Below are positions 47,435 through 60,039 of a stretch of 64,000 nt of DNA, one piece after another. The notes beneath the pieces were generated by a model. It searched no databases, was not told the origin of the DNA, and worked only from the letters and a program-made list of their open reading frames with translations. Position 1 is the first letter of the stretch. Each line of letters starts with the position of its first letter. Position numbers and translations under genes: made by a program. Origin of the DNA: Zantedeschia hybrid cultivar (Eukaryota > Streptophyta > Magnoliopsida > Alismatales > Araceae); contig JARZZO010000013.1 of NCBI GenBank assembly GCA_030544215.1, positions 24,783,229 to 24,847,228 of the forward strand, in the 5' to 3' direction.

Positions 47435-47902
47435 GTGCAAAGAGCTTTGGACAAACAACAGTAATGGGACCTTAGTGGTGGGTGGACCTGGGACTTCCTC
47501 ACATAGACGCACTAGGAATCTGGAGCTCCAAAAGTTTAGTTCGAGATAGGAAGCCTGATTGTTTTATCATTGCTCATAATAATCATGTTCAAAACTTATG
47601 TAAACGCTTAATAGGTTGGGACCTATGAACTGATGCTGGCATGGTGCGCTTATGACGGTTGGTTTACCTTTGGCTGGGGAAGTTTGATATAGAATATGTA
47701 ATATAATAAAATATTCTTACCTCGAGCAAGCTTGCGAGCCGGCCGAGCCGATCTGGGTCAAACTCGAGCTTGGCTCGCTTCATCAGACAAGCCTAAATTA
47801 GAGCTCGAGCTTGGTTCGATTGGTTGAATGAGAGGAGCTAAAGTAAGCTCAACTCTAGTTGAGCTCAAGTAGCTCACGAACGGCGGCTCGAGGCCACCGC
47901 TA

Positions 47903-50865
47903 GCTCCAACTACTTATTAAAAACTTCAAATGTTATCTATGTTAAAGTTAGATACCAGAGAAGGAGCAGGAATTAATCACTTTACCTGAAAGGAGATTTA
48001 TTGAAGTCTAAATTGTTGTTGAGATATTGTCGAGCTGCCCTTAATTTAATGCCTTCTACTTACTAGGAACTACAAATCCTATGTTAAAGTGGAAAACCAA
48101 AGGAGGAGAAGTAATGCAATGTTACTTAAAAGGAGATTTATCGAAGTCTAAGTTGTTGCTGAGATATTATCAAGCTACCTCCAATTTGATGCTGCCTACT
48201 TACAATGAATTACAAATCTTATGTTAAAGTTAGCAACCAAAGGTGAAGCAGGGAAGTATCACCTTACCTAAAAGTAGATTCATTTAAATCCGAGCTACAA
48301 CAAAGATCCTGTTGTGCTACCCCCAGTTTGATGCCTCCAACTCCCTACTAAAAACTGCAAATCTTATCTATATTAAACATAGAAACCAGGAATGTATTAC
48401 CATACCTAAAAAGAGATTCATTGAAGTTCAAGTTGCTGCTGAGATATTGTTGAAAGTCTCCAATTTGATACCTTCCACTTACTAGGAACTACAAATTTTA
48501 TGTTTCGAAACCAGATGAGAAGGAATGTATCATACTTAATCATAAAGGAGATTCATTAAAAGTCTGACTTGCTACTAAGATATCGGTGAGCTACCCTTAA
48601 TTTTATGGCGCCCACTTACTAAGAACTAAAAATATTTACGTTTAAGTTAGAAATCAAAGGAGGAGCAAGACTGTATCACCTTGCTTGAAAGGAGATTCAT
48701 CCAAACCCGAGTTTCTACTGAGATATCATCAAGCTACCCCGATTTGACGCCCCTAAGTGCTTACTAAAAACTGCAAATGTTATTATCTATGTAAAGGTTA
48801 GAAACCAAATAAAAAGCAGGAATGCATCACCTTACTTGAAAGAAGACTCTTCGAAGTTTAAGTTGCTACTTAGATTTTGTCAAACTGCCTCCAATTTGAT
48901 GCCTCCTACATACTAGAAACTACAAATCATATGCTAAAATTAGAAACAAAAGGAGGAGCAATACTGTATCACCTTACTTGAAAGGAGATTCATTGAAGTT
49001 CGACTTACTACTTAGATTTTGTCAAGCTTCCCCCGATTTGATGCCTCCTACTTACTAGAAATCAAAGGAGGAGCAAAAATATATTAGCTTACTTGAAAGG
49101 AGATTCATCGAAACTTGACTTACTGTATAGATATTGTCGATCTGCCTATGATTTGATATCTCCAACTACTTATTAAAAACTGCAAATCTTATCTATGCTA
49201 AAGTTAGAGCCTAAGGGAGGAGAAGGAATGCATCATCTTACTTGAAAGGAGATTCATCGAAGTCCGAGTTGCTACTGAGCTTTTGTTGAGCTGTCCTAAA
49301 TTTAATGCCTCCTACTTACAATGAGCTAAATCTTATGTTAAAGTTAGAAATCAAAAGTGGTGCAAGAATGTGCCACCTTACATGAAAGGAGAATCATCAA
49401 AATCTGAGTTGCTGCTTAGATATTGTCAAGTTGCCCCCAATTTGATGCCACCAACCATTTACTAAAAAATTACAAATCTTTTATGCAAAAGTTAGAAATC
49501 AAAGGAACAATAGAAATGTATTACCTTACTTGAAAGTAGATTCATCAAACTCCAATTTGCTGCAAAGTATTCTTGAGTTGCTCCCTAATTTGATGGCTCC
49601 AACTAATTATTAAAGATTACAAATATTATCTATTTAAGTTAGAAAATAAAGAAGCAGGAATCTAAGACCTTGCTTGAAAGGAGATTCATCGAAGTTCGAG
49701 TTGTTGTTGAGATACTGTTGAGCTGTCCCAAATATGATGTCTTTCACTCACTAGGAAGTACAAATCTTACGGTAAAGTTAAAGAAACCAAAGGAGGAGCA
49801 ATATCACCTTTCTAAGAGAAGATTTATCGAAGTCCGAGTTGCTGCTGAGATATTATTGAATTATCCCAATTGGAGGCCTTCTACTTACTAGGAACTACAA
49901 ATCATATGTTCAAGTTGGAAATCAAAAGAGGAGCATGAATGTATCACCTTATCTGATAAGAGAATCATCCAAGTCCGAGTTGCTACGGAGATATTGTCGA
50001 CCCGCCTCCAATTTGATGCCTCCACTTACTAGGAACTACAATCTTATGCTAAAGCTAGAAACCAAAAGAGAAGCAAGAATGTATCACCTTGCCTAAAAGG
50101 AGATCCATCGAAATCCAAATTGCTGCAAAGATATTGCCGAGCTACTCCCACTTTGATGCCTCCAGGAACCTTCTAAAAACTGCAAATCTTATTTATGTTA
50201 AAGATAGAAACCAAAGGACGAGAAGACATGTATTACCTTACCTAATGGAGATTCATTAAAGTTTCAGTTGATGCTAAGATAGTGTCAAATTGCCCCCAAT
50301 TTGAGGCCTTCTACTTAGTTGGAACTTCAAACCTTATGGTAAAGTTAGAAACCAAAGCGAAGTATGAATGTATCACTTTTCTTGGTTCAAGATTTTTTCG
50401 AAGTCCAAGCTGCCCCCAATTTGATGTCTCCAACTACTTACTAAAACTTGGAGATCTTTTTCACGACAAAGTTAGAAACCTAATAAGGAGTAAGAATGTA
50501 TCACCTTACCTAAAAGGTAATTCACCAAAGTCTGAGTTTTAGCTGAGATGTCGTCGAGCTGCCCCGGATTTGATGCCTCCAACTATTTATTAAAACATAC
50601 AAATCCTTTTCTATGTTAAAGTTAGAAACCTAAGGAGGAGTAAGGATGTATCACCATAGCCGAAAAGACATTATTGAAAGTCTGAGTTGCAGTTGAGATA
50701 TAGTCATGCTACCCCTAAATTGATGCCTCCTACTCACTACTAGGAACTACAAATCTTATGTTAAAGGAAGAGCAAAAACATATCACCTTACCTGAAAGAA
50801 GATTCATCGAAGAATGATTTGCTACTAAAATATTGTCGAGTTGCACCCAATTTGTTGGCTCCAAC
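47903..50865 (-). repeat. Exon-like ~140-bp tandem array, main block
   Basis: About 21 degenerate units. Read on the minus strand, a typical unit has AG, then a 70-nt block starting GAGGCATCAAATTGGGGG and ending ATCTCCTTTCAG, then GTAAGGTGATACATTC and about 72 nt resembling a minimal intron up to the next AG. The 70-nt block is usually open in one frame (residues like GIKLGAARQYLSS). Its length is not a multiple of three, so splicing all units together would shift frame. Two subtypes differ in the intron-like part (GGAACTACAAATC versus TTAAAAACTGCAAATC). I do not recognise the source gene. Confidence 0.7.
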
Positions 50866-51494
50866 TAGGGGTGGCCACGAGCCAAGCTACAACCCGCTCG
50901 AGCTTAACCTGACTAAGATTATTAGAGCTCGAGCTTGAGCCTGAGCCGAACCCAAGCTCATTTTGTGGGCTCGAGCTTGACTCACCAAGAAAGGAACTCA
51001 ACTCGAATTTAGACGATCTCAACTTGTTAGAGCGTTATTAAGTTAACTCAGCCAATAAACTAAGTTCATCCAACTCGAAACAGTCAAATCACTCAGCTCA
51101 AGAAGGTGCAATAGAGGGAGGCTTAAGATTTAAAGAGAAAGTTGGGTGAAGTTTTTGTAAAGTAACCGATGTCAGACTAAGTCCCAAATATGAATCCTAC
51201 CTTGGTGGGGTGCACGGAGAGGGGGCTCGCTTCCCGTTAGGATGGACCCACACATCATTGACCCACTCCAAGTTGGTTTGGAGCCTTAAAGATCTCTTGC
51301 CACGAACTTCATCTTCTCTTGCAGGCTAGAGAAGCACACCGTGTAGCAACTCCCACTTCCTCAGGGGGGTTCAGCTACCACCACCGCCCTCATCTACCAC
51401 CCAATGTTGCACCAACCTACGAGACCTCTATAGGCTAGTGCAGCGCAAACAGCCTGCTACAGCAAGGGGGCAATGTTGTGTGTACCCAAATGAC

Positions 51495-51740
51495 ATGATT
51501 TCCTATAATGAGTGGGGCGCTAGAGTTTTTGCCATCGGCGTGATTGGCCAAGAGGTGGTCATAGATGACGGAGTAGTAACATGTCCTAGACATGGCAACC
51601 TTGGCCTCATACCATGCCCCGTGCAAGCCCTTATCGCCCCAGCTCACAACTACTTCGTTGCCATTGGAAAACCTTGTTATCCTCCCCCGTCCCCCACCAC
51701 TTTGCCATTAGTGCAAAGAGCTTTTGACAAGCAACAATAA
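51495..51740 (+). CDS. Hypothetical 81-residue frame inside hAT element 2
   Basis: This is the counterpart of 47198-47434. It has ARVFAIGVIGQEV and APAHNYFVAIGKPCYPPP in the same frame. Its first in-frame ATG is a few codons later than in copy 1, and it ends slightly further downstream. Function unknown. Confidence 0.3.
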   Translation: MISYNEWGARVFAIGVIGQEVVIDDGVVTCPRHGNLGLIPCPVQALIAPAHNYFVAIGKPCYPPPSPTTLPLVQRAFDKQQ

Positions 51741-51941
51741 TGGGACCTTACTGGTGGGTGGACCTAGGACTTCCTCCCATAGACATAGGAATATGGAGCT
51801 CCAAAAGTTTAGTTTGAGATAGGAAGCCTAATTGTTTTATCATTGCTTATAATAATCATGTTCAAAACTTATGTAAATGCTTAGTAGGCTGGGACCTGTA
51901 AAGTGATGCTAGTATGGAGCGCTTATGACGGTTGGTTTACC

Positions 51942-53294
51942 CAAGGTTAGTCGTATCGTGCCGACTCGTATAAGTCGACTCGGATCTGGGTGGACCTGAT
52001 GCGTTGGCGCGGTCGGCTCGCTCGAGTTGCTTTGAACTGCCACTGGATCGCCTCGACTCGGCTTGTATCGGGCCGGATCGCACCGTCTCGCAGCGAACGG
52101 GTGCGATCCGGCCCGATACAAGTCGAGTCGCTCAGATCCGGCCCGATACGGCCCAAGACTCTGCGATCCAATATGATGCGGGGCTTAAAACCACTAAAAT
52201 TGTCTGCAACATTTTTGTTCGCACAGAAACGCACCAGATGCAGGAGCCGCACCCTTTCAAACTCTTCTCCCCTCTTATTGCTTCCATTTCTCTGTGTTTT
52301 TGGTAGATCCAAGCGTTTTTAAAGGTTTGAAGTTGATTTTGTTGGAAAGGAAAGGGGTTTTTCTACCTCTTTGGAACATTTTCATTCGGTTTCAACAAGG
52401 TAAGCATCCGAACCCTAAGTTTTTTTTATTTCCCTCTTCTTTTCTTGTTGTTTGATGTTCTTTAGGGTATTAAGAGATTAAAAGATGTACAGTTCCACTA
52501 GTTTCTGAGGCAGGAGGAGCCATCATCTAGCAGAAGACGTACACACCTGACAGCCAAGCTGTCTACATCGTCGACTCGTCCATCGTCATCTACGTCTACT
52601 GAAGGATCTAAAGCAGAGTTCATGGATGCTGTCAGAGCATTTTTTTTTTTTAGAGTTTCATATTCCATCTACTGTTGTTCACACACCATCATTTGTTCAG
52701 ATAGTTAGATGTATTCAGAGACAGCCACATGTCCCACCTCCTACTCAGATAAACATCGGTGGAGAGGATAAGGGATCTTCTGCTTCTTCGGATGATTTTA
52801 ATGAGGATGATTGAGTGATTTTATGACTCATGTATTTTTGCTACTGCATATGTCATATTGTTATATATAATATCATATCTGAAAAATTTATGAGTTTTCA
52901 GTATTAATGCTTGAAATTTTACATTTCATCATTCTATGAGATTTGGTGTGGCACTTTCTTTTGCAAATTGATCTTTCTTGTATTCAATTCTTCTTAATTA
53001 GTATGCTAGGGACCTAGGGTATCTTTTTTACATAATTAAATGTATGAAATTGATGTTTTCTTGTTAAATGTGACTCATAATCATTTACCGTAATAAAAAC
53101 ATCTGCTAGAATTTGTAAAATTGTATATTTATGTCAATAAACTGAAGATTTCTCTTCAAAAAAACAAAAAAAACTTAACCGGCCTGAATCGGACCGACTC
53201 GTATGAGTCGGCCCAAGTCGTCCGAGCCAGATCAAATCCGACCCGTATCTGCAAGAACTCGATCTGATCCGGATCTACGAGACGGCGAATCTTG
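51942..53294. mobile_element. Second hAT-like element nested in hAT element 2
   Basis: It is 1353 bp, starts CAAGGTTAGTCGTATCGTG and ends with the inverted counterpart CAAGATTCGCCGTCTCGT. It is flanked by the perfect 8-bp duplication GGTTTACC (51934-51941 and 53295-53302). The uninterrupted site is present in hAT element 1 near 47660. Termini are rich in CCGACTCG and GTCGG motifs. The body (52180-53160) has a leader-like and a 3'-UTR-like part with a short Ser/Thr-rich stretch near 52560, and no transposase core, so it is a deletion derivative. Confidence 0.85.
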
Positions 53295-53536
53295 GGTTTA
53301 CCTTTGGCTGGGGAAGTTTGACATAGAATTTGTAATCCAATTAAATATTCTTACCTCGAGCAAACTTGCGAGCCAGCCGAGCCAATCTGGGTCAAGCTCG
53401 AGCTCGGCACATTTGATTAGACAAGCCTAAATTAGAGCTCGAGCTTGGTTTGATTGGTTGAATGAGAGGAGCTAAGGTAAACTTAACTCAAGCTGAGCTC
53501 AAGTAGCTCACGAGCGGCAACTCATGGCCACCCCTA

Positions 53537-54260
53537 ACTCTAACTACTTATTAAAAACTGCAAATGTTATCTATGTTAAAGTTAGAAACTAGAGGAGGAG
53601 CAACAATTAATCACTTTACCTGAAAGGAGATTTATTGAAGTCTAAATTGTTGCTGAGATATTGTCGAGCTGCCCCCAATTTGATGCCTTCTACTTGTTAG
53701 GAACTACAAATCCTATATTATAAGTTGGAAACCAAAGGAGGAGAAGTAATGTAACCTTACCTGAAAGGAGATTTATCGAAGTCCGAGTTGCTGTTAAGAT
53801 ATTGTCAAGCTGCCCCAAATTTGATGCTTCCTACTTACAATGAATTACAAATCTTATGTTAAAGTTAGAAACCAAAGGCGAAGCAGGGATGTATCACCTT
53901 ACCTAAAAGTAGATTCATTAAAATATGAGTACTACTAAGATACTATCGTGCTACCCCCAGTTTAATGCCTCCACCTACTTACTAAAAATTGCCAATCTTA
54001 TCTATATTAAACATAGAAACCAAAAGAGAAGGAATGTATCACCATACATAAAAAGAGATTCATTGAAGTACAAGTTGCTGCTGAGATATTGTTGAATTAT
54101 CCCCAATTTGATGCTTTCTACTTACTAGGAACTAAAAATCTTATGTTAAAGTTAGAAACCGAACGAGGGGCATGAATGTATCACCTTACGTAAAAAGTGA
54201 TTCATCAAAGTCCGAGTTACTATAAAGAGATTGTCGAGTTGCCATTAACTTGATGCTCCC
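53537..54260 (-). repeat. Exon-like tandem array, third block
   Basis: Five units that align in order with 47903-48600, including a shared deviating unit with CTACCCCCAGTTTGATGCC-type sequence (53955 and 48320). This shows a duplicated multi-unit block. The array stops at about 54260. Confidence 0.75.
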
Positions 54261-56397
54261 AACTATATAATAAGAACAACAAATTTTATCTGTGTTCATA
54301 TAAGAAACATTGATGCTTCTCCCTAAACAAAACTATAGATGGCTTAGTCCCATAAAAAGGCTACTATATTCTAAACTTTGAATATCAAATACCTACATAA
54401 TTAAACTATACTCTATACTTGTATTAGAATTTTAATCAAAGAGTTACTCATACCTCAAATAAGGCACCTTGCATGTTGAGCTATTACTTCAAATGTATTT
54501 TGTTTTTAATTTAAAAGTAGATAATATTCTAGTATATTGCCAAAACAAAAAGTTAAACTATCACACTAGTTAGAAGTTCAATCAAACACTTAAGTTTACT
54601 TTAAATAACGCACCTTGCAAGATAATCTACTACTACATTTTGTTTTCATTTTTAAACACAATAAACTAACTTAAACATTCAATATAATCCCCTTCCTTGA
54701 ATCTTTCCTTCCTTTCCTAATCTCTTTCTTTCCCTGTCTCATTTAGGTATTCTCATGAATTCAACTTCGCGGTTAGTAATCGAAAAACCATACATATCGC
54801 TTTTAGGTCATTGTATGAATTTTAGGTATTAAGCAGTTCTTTATGTCGCTCAATTTTATCAGGACTTTCTCTGCATCTTCTTGATTCTTAACTCTTATGC
54901 ATATACCATTTATCACCATATTGCATTAGAATGTAAGCACATGAGAATTACAATTTTAATCTAGAAAACTTATATATATCCTACACAAAAACACAATCAA
55001 CCTTACATTATATATCAAGGCCTACAATATTAATTCCCTATATTGTTAAACTATCAGTCTACTTTTTCATTTATATAGTTATATCAATTATAAAGAGAAA
55101 TGCGCCAAAGTTGCCTTTAACTAGAGTCATCCTGCATGGCTTCCATTGAATATGGTAAAAAATAGAGTACAGTTTCAGTCATTGTAAATTTAGATGGGAC
55201 GAAATAAGTGCAGAGAGGGAGAAAGTGATTTTTCAGAAAGAACCTTCCTCGAGAATGGGAAAAGCACCACGCAAAGGAGTTTTTTTAACAAAACTTTTCA
55301 CTCTGCACTGACCTAGTCCTATCCAAACCTGCACTTAGATGATCTCTATTCTGAAAAATATTGTACTACAGCATTCTTCAATCAGGCTTCATGCTGTGCA
55401 CTATAACATGAACATGAGTCCTTACTAATCCAGGATCTCCCTCTTAGAGGGGATAGGCACCAAGGTCCCTTAGAATTGGTAGATTTTGGAGGCTCCCACA
55501 GATCTTCTGTGACTGTTCATCTAATCCCTTCTCATTTTACTATGATCATTAAGGATATTGCAATTACTTTGCATGCAATGTCTTCTTAAGTCCTTTGCGC
55601 ATATGTCAGATCATGTAGTAGCACACTAGACCTGACATGAATTCTCAAGAGACATGATCTAAAGTTTTAGCTAATTCCATGGATCTCTGTCTCCCTCCTC
55701 ATTAATAGAGATAAATACTAAAAAGATAGAAGTATTCCTTCCTCATGGCATAATAATGCAAATCTATAAGAACACATGCATAGGAGCCCCCCATAGAGGT
55801 CAGCTCAGTTGGCCGCTACTGCAGGTCCTTAAGGTAACTCCAATCTCCTCGCTCACAGAAATAATGAGGCAAGTTGGTGTTAACTAGTGTGAACCAGTTG
55901 CTGCCTTAGGGGACGAAGAAGTTAGTCTCTATAGTACAACTAGCAATATCAGTTAACATCACAACCACATACTACAATATTAAAACTTCCTAATATGAAC
56001 CAGAACAAAGCCACTCCATGCAGTTTAAATAACAAACTAGAGTAAACAGACAGAAACTTTACATGCTGTCTCAAAAGTACATAACTAGAATTAAAACCAT
56101 ACTGAAATGACTGAAATGGAAGTAAATGAACTAAAACAGTTAAGTCTAGCTTCTCCTCTACAGCCTTAACCCTACAGAAGTAAATAAACTAGAACAAAAG
56201 TCTAGCTTTTGCTCTACAGAAGTAAATAAACTGAAATAGAAGTAAATAAACTGGAGCAGAAGACTAGATTCTGCTCTAAACCCTAAACCCTATAGAAGTA
56301 AATAAACTGGACTGAAACAGAAGTCCTCTAAAGCCTAAATAGAGAGCCTAAACCAACAGAAGCCTAGCTTCTGCCTTACACCATAACAAAGTCCAGC
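54261..56397. other. No recognisable gene
   Basis: AT-rich unique-looking sequence. Simple reiterated AGAAGTAAATAAACTG-like phrases occur at 56120-56330. A tRNA A-box-like GCTCAGTTGG near 55813 lacks a B box. Confidence 0.45.
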
Positions 56398-57627
56398 ATA
56401 AGGCCAACCATATCCAAAGGCTACTGAGAGTATTGAGTGCATGGGAACCCATACGGGGAGGGGGCTAGGGAAATCTAAAGGTTGAGGTTCAGGTCTGGGT
56501 TTCGCACCCCCAGCAAGTCCAGAATGCCCAGCTCTGGATGCTACTGAGTACTGACGGCATGGGAGTCCATACTGGGAGGCCAGGCCGGGTGAGATTTAAA
56601 CGTTGAGGTTTAGGTCTTGGTTTTGCCCCCAAAGAAGATCCAGAGTGCTCAGCTCCGTTGGGCGGGGTGTGCTCGGCCCGACTTCTATGGAGTTCGGGTT
56701 GTGGGAGTTAATGGCATTGAAGCCCCAGGGCATGAGCGCAGAGATGCCATTCTTTCCCCAGCGGTTCTCTCCCAGGCGCGACTGGAGGAGCTTCAGGTCG
56801 AACACAGCATGCAATGTCGCCTATGGCATGGGCTCTGGCTACGCCTCGACAACCGCCTTCTTATTACCACTCAGGAAGGATAGTGAGGTGGAGACATCAG
56901 CGGGGGTCACCCCGCTGGGGCCGCCACCTAGGCCTGATAACACTAGGTGGCCATCGCCAGTAGACAACAGGTATTGGAACCCATCAACATGCTCCACAGG
57001 GTTGCTTGCGTTTGCTCAAACCGGCTGCGCCCTTGTTGCAACTCCCAAGTTGGAGGAACACAGACATGGCGAACTGAGGATCTGGAGTCGGCCGCTGGTA
57101 CCGAGGTGCTGTTGAAGTGGAGCCAAAACTGAAGAGAGTAGCTTAGTTGAGCTTCATGGGGCCGAACAGGAAGCTGGAGGAGGAAGAGCCTTCTCCTGCC
57201 AAGTTGTTAGGGCATGCAGAGCCCTCTCCCGCATCCACGGTCCTCGACGGTGGGACGTTTGCAGCGTGAGGGTAGTATTGTAGCTGGCAATAACAATGGA
57301 GCTCCCCACGTCAGAGGTTGGCCAGTAAGAGTGAGAGTCCGCACCGAAGTCAGGAAAAGCTGCAGAAGAAGCTGCAATAAAGGGGGGCGGTAAGGAGAAG
57401 CTGCTCAAGCCAGTGGGGTCTGCACTGTTGGAAGAGGACGGCCCAGCTCCCCCATTGGTTGGGGGATGATAGAAGCTTGGAAGGGGCATCCCCTCCTGGG
57501 TACGCCATGCACATAGAGACAGAGAGAGAATAAGCTCTACATGGGTTTTATACTCATTGCCAGTGTGTGCCACTCTTTTTTTATGAGGGCAGTAGGTGGG
57601 GAAGCATGACACTAGGCACAAGTTCAT
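56398..57627 (-). pseudogene. Transcription-factor-like pseudogene with duplicated C-terminus
   Basis: The minus strand carries Pro/Ser-rich coding-like sequence (MPLPSFYHPPTNGGAGPSSS near 57490, later EGSSSSSFLFGP near 57170), broken by stops and frameshifts. It ends with FDLKLLQSRLG, then TLDLLWGQNQDLNLNV and a stop at about 56597. Just downstream (56415-56535) this last part is repeated as ILDLLGVRNPDLNLNL and a stop. The DLNLNL ending fits an LxLxL (EAR) repression motif of plant transcription factors. No DNA-binding domain is left, so I cannot name the family. GC content is higher than its surroundings. Confidence 0.4.
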
Positions 57628-58380
57628 TTTGAGGAGAAGATCAGCAGATTAGTGTCATATACAGTGAATGTATAACGATCAAGTTGTATTTTTGTTCTTC
57701 ATGTTAAATGAATATATGCCGATTTGTTCCTGAGAAATGCTTCCATTGCATCTCATATTTTATTATGTTCCATTACATCTCATCTTTTACTTTAGCCTTG
57801 AAGATCACCAACTCAGTTGTGTTCCAGAGAAAGGTTGTGGTCGAAGTCTCACTAACAATTATTAACATTTATTGGACTCAATTACTACATTGGATGCATG
57901 ACCATGCCTTGAAATCCAAATTAGTGGCAGCTAACTGATCCCAATCTTCCTCCCCATTCACATCTGCTAGATCTTTTGATAGCAGCAGCCAAGCAGTAGA
58001 TTGTTACATCCCTGGAGAGAGCTCTGGCCAATATCATTCCATGGGACAATGTGTGTACACACGTCCACTTATATATAGAAGATGGAGCATAAAGGGTTTC
58101 ATTCTCATGTTAATTTGATGCATTGATGCATCTGATTTCTTTTCTATTTGAAAGAGAACTGGTATGCAGCTTTTGTGCCTTAAAAGCAAGCCAACCAACA
58201 AAAACATGTATACTAGCTTCTCACAACTTCGGAAGCAAAAAAGAATAGTCTACAAATCATGAGTGGATTCTCACTTAGAACAGATTAGCTCCACTAACTT
58301 CTGCTTAATTCACATGCAAATTTCTAAATCATTGAGTGACAATAAATTTCAAACCTAGATTCCTACTGATATACAAGGTT
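57628..58380. other. No recognisable feature
   Basis: Sequence upstream of the pseudogene, of mixed composition. No convincing promoter elements or genes were seen. Confidence 0.4.
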
Positions 58381-58760
58381 CACCAACTACTGACTTATCC
58401 TCCCTGATAAAAGTTACATCAGACCGACTCGGTCCGACTTGCAGGTGCAGGCCGATTCAGGCCAATTTATGATTTTTTTTAGATCTTTTAATTTTATGAA
58501 TAAATATGACAACTAAACTTTTAACTCTAGTGCTTTGCTAATAACATTGACTTTAAGCCAAATTTAGGTTCACCAACTACTGACTCATCCTCCCATATAC
58601 AAGTTGTATCAGACCGACTCGGTCCGACTCGTAGTTTCAGGCCGATTCAGGCCAATTTATGATTTTTTTTCAGATCTTTTAATTTTATGAATAAATATGA
58701 CAAATAAACTTTTAACTCTAGTGGTTTGGTTATAACAATGACTTTAAGCCAAATTTGGGA
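58381..58760. repeat. 190-bp tandem duplication
   Basis: Two adjacent copies (58381-58570 and 58571-58760) share CACCAACTACTGACT, GACCGACTCGGTCCGACT and TTTTAATTTTATGAATAAAT. The CCGACTCGG phrases resemble the termini of the nested hAT at 51942-53294, so a decayed hAT end may be the source. Confidence 0.75.
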
Positions 58761-60039
58761 GAAATATACCCTGTTAAACAATATAAATGTGTAGATTACC
58801 TATCAAATTGGAGAAAAAGGACCAATTACTTACCAAATGGAGAGAATTTCTAATTATTTACCAAATTAGAAGAAATATTTACTTAATACATAATTTAGAT
58901 GAAAGCTCATAAGAAACAAGTCATTATAAATGTAAATGACCCTATAAAAGTGAAATATAGAACAAAACCCAAAACCCATCTGAATCGGGCTAGACCACAA
59001 CAAACTGCACTTAGCTCGTCCAATACATGTGAGTTGCATAGAGTTGCGATTGAGTCGAATGGGACTCAACGAGTTGATGCCCAGATATGTGCCGACTTGA
59101 ACCATGCTCACATGAACAAATGCGTCATGTCTGTGTGTTGGGAAGTCGGGGAGGAATGGACATTGAACAACTTGGAAAATTTCTAAAGCCAAATTATGTG
59201 TAAATTTTAGAAAACAGTGACATTAGATTCAAAGCAGGAACACTAGTCTCTTTGCATGTAAAATTAAATGACTTACAGTGCTATGCCAATCTGCACGGTA
59301 GACCTCCCCGTATGAACCTGGACAAAAAAATGCATTAGTACATATAACTACATTTTTGCTACTACTAGAGTACCCAATTAAAAACAAAAATACAGTTCAA
59401 TTTTGTGTGATAAAGTATGAGTTCAAATTATTCCCACATAACAGTTAGGCATGCTGATCATGGCCTAAGCAATAATCACTACCATAGAATCACCCATTCA
59501 CCTCCCCAATGCACTTAACAGTTGTAATGTACGCTAAAGCTTAAGCTCCTTTGCAGGGCATTCTCTTGACATAAAACATCAAATAGTTCTTAAGTCAGAA
59601 AATTTCAGACTTTTGAATTGGTTGGTCATCAATAGGTTGAAGAGAATTGCATAGCGTAGCGCCCCTATGAAGCTTATGGTATCATTATCAAGAAAAGGAG
59701 GAAACAAACTTAGAGATCATGGGCATAATCTTCAAAAATCTTGCAGAAACAAGCAAATCTCCATATCTTGATTTGTAGAATAAGAACATTAAAGAAACCA
59801 CTTAAAACATAGTGGCACATTATATGATGATACTCCATGGTTGAATAGAGTAATACTTCTAACAAAGTTCCTAAAATGGGACCCTGACAATAGTTGCAAA
59901 GGGTTCTTGCACATCCACCAGTCTCTACATCAGGGTGTCAAAATAACAGGAGGGGGCACCGGGCATCCTTTCTACTTACAGGGTGCAGAGATGCAAAGCT
60001 CCTCGATCTTTATTAATCATATCTACTTACAGGGTCCTT
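58761..60039. other. No recognisable feature
   Basis: AT-rich sequence. One 95-codon frame at 58899-59186 has no recognisable domain. Confidence 0.4.

Larger units (their letters stand above)
38915..47902. mobile_element. Non-autonomous hAT element 1, interrupted by a LINE
   Basis: The ends are inverted: TTGGGGTGGCCACGAGCC at the left and, read inward from the right, TAGCGGTGGCCTCGAGCC. Both are flanked by the 8-bp direct repeat GCTCCAAC (38907-38914 and 47903-47910). Eight-bp target duplications and TAGGGGTG-type ends identify hAT. Without the LINE it would be about 1.33 kb. Subterminal parts are rich in GAGCTCGAGC motifs. There is no transposase. It shares termini and body with 50866-53536. 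Confidence 0.85.
50866..53536. mobile_element. Non-autonomous hAT element 2, with nested hAT
   Basis: The left end TAGGGGTGGCCACGAGCC and the right end (inward from the right) TAGGGGTGGCCATGAG are inverted. Flanks are GCTCCAAC (50858-50865) and ACTCTAAC (53537-53544), two changes from a perfect 8-bp duplication. Without the nested insertion it is about 1.31 kb and matches element 1 throughout, including the same place in the array unit. It is therefore a duplicated copy, not an independent insertion. Confidence 0.85.

Noticed and set aside
55790..55910. Possible tRNA or SINE head (GCTCAGTTGG A-box-like)
   Set aside because: No B box at the right distance and no cloverleaf pairing could be found.
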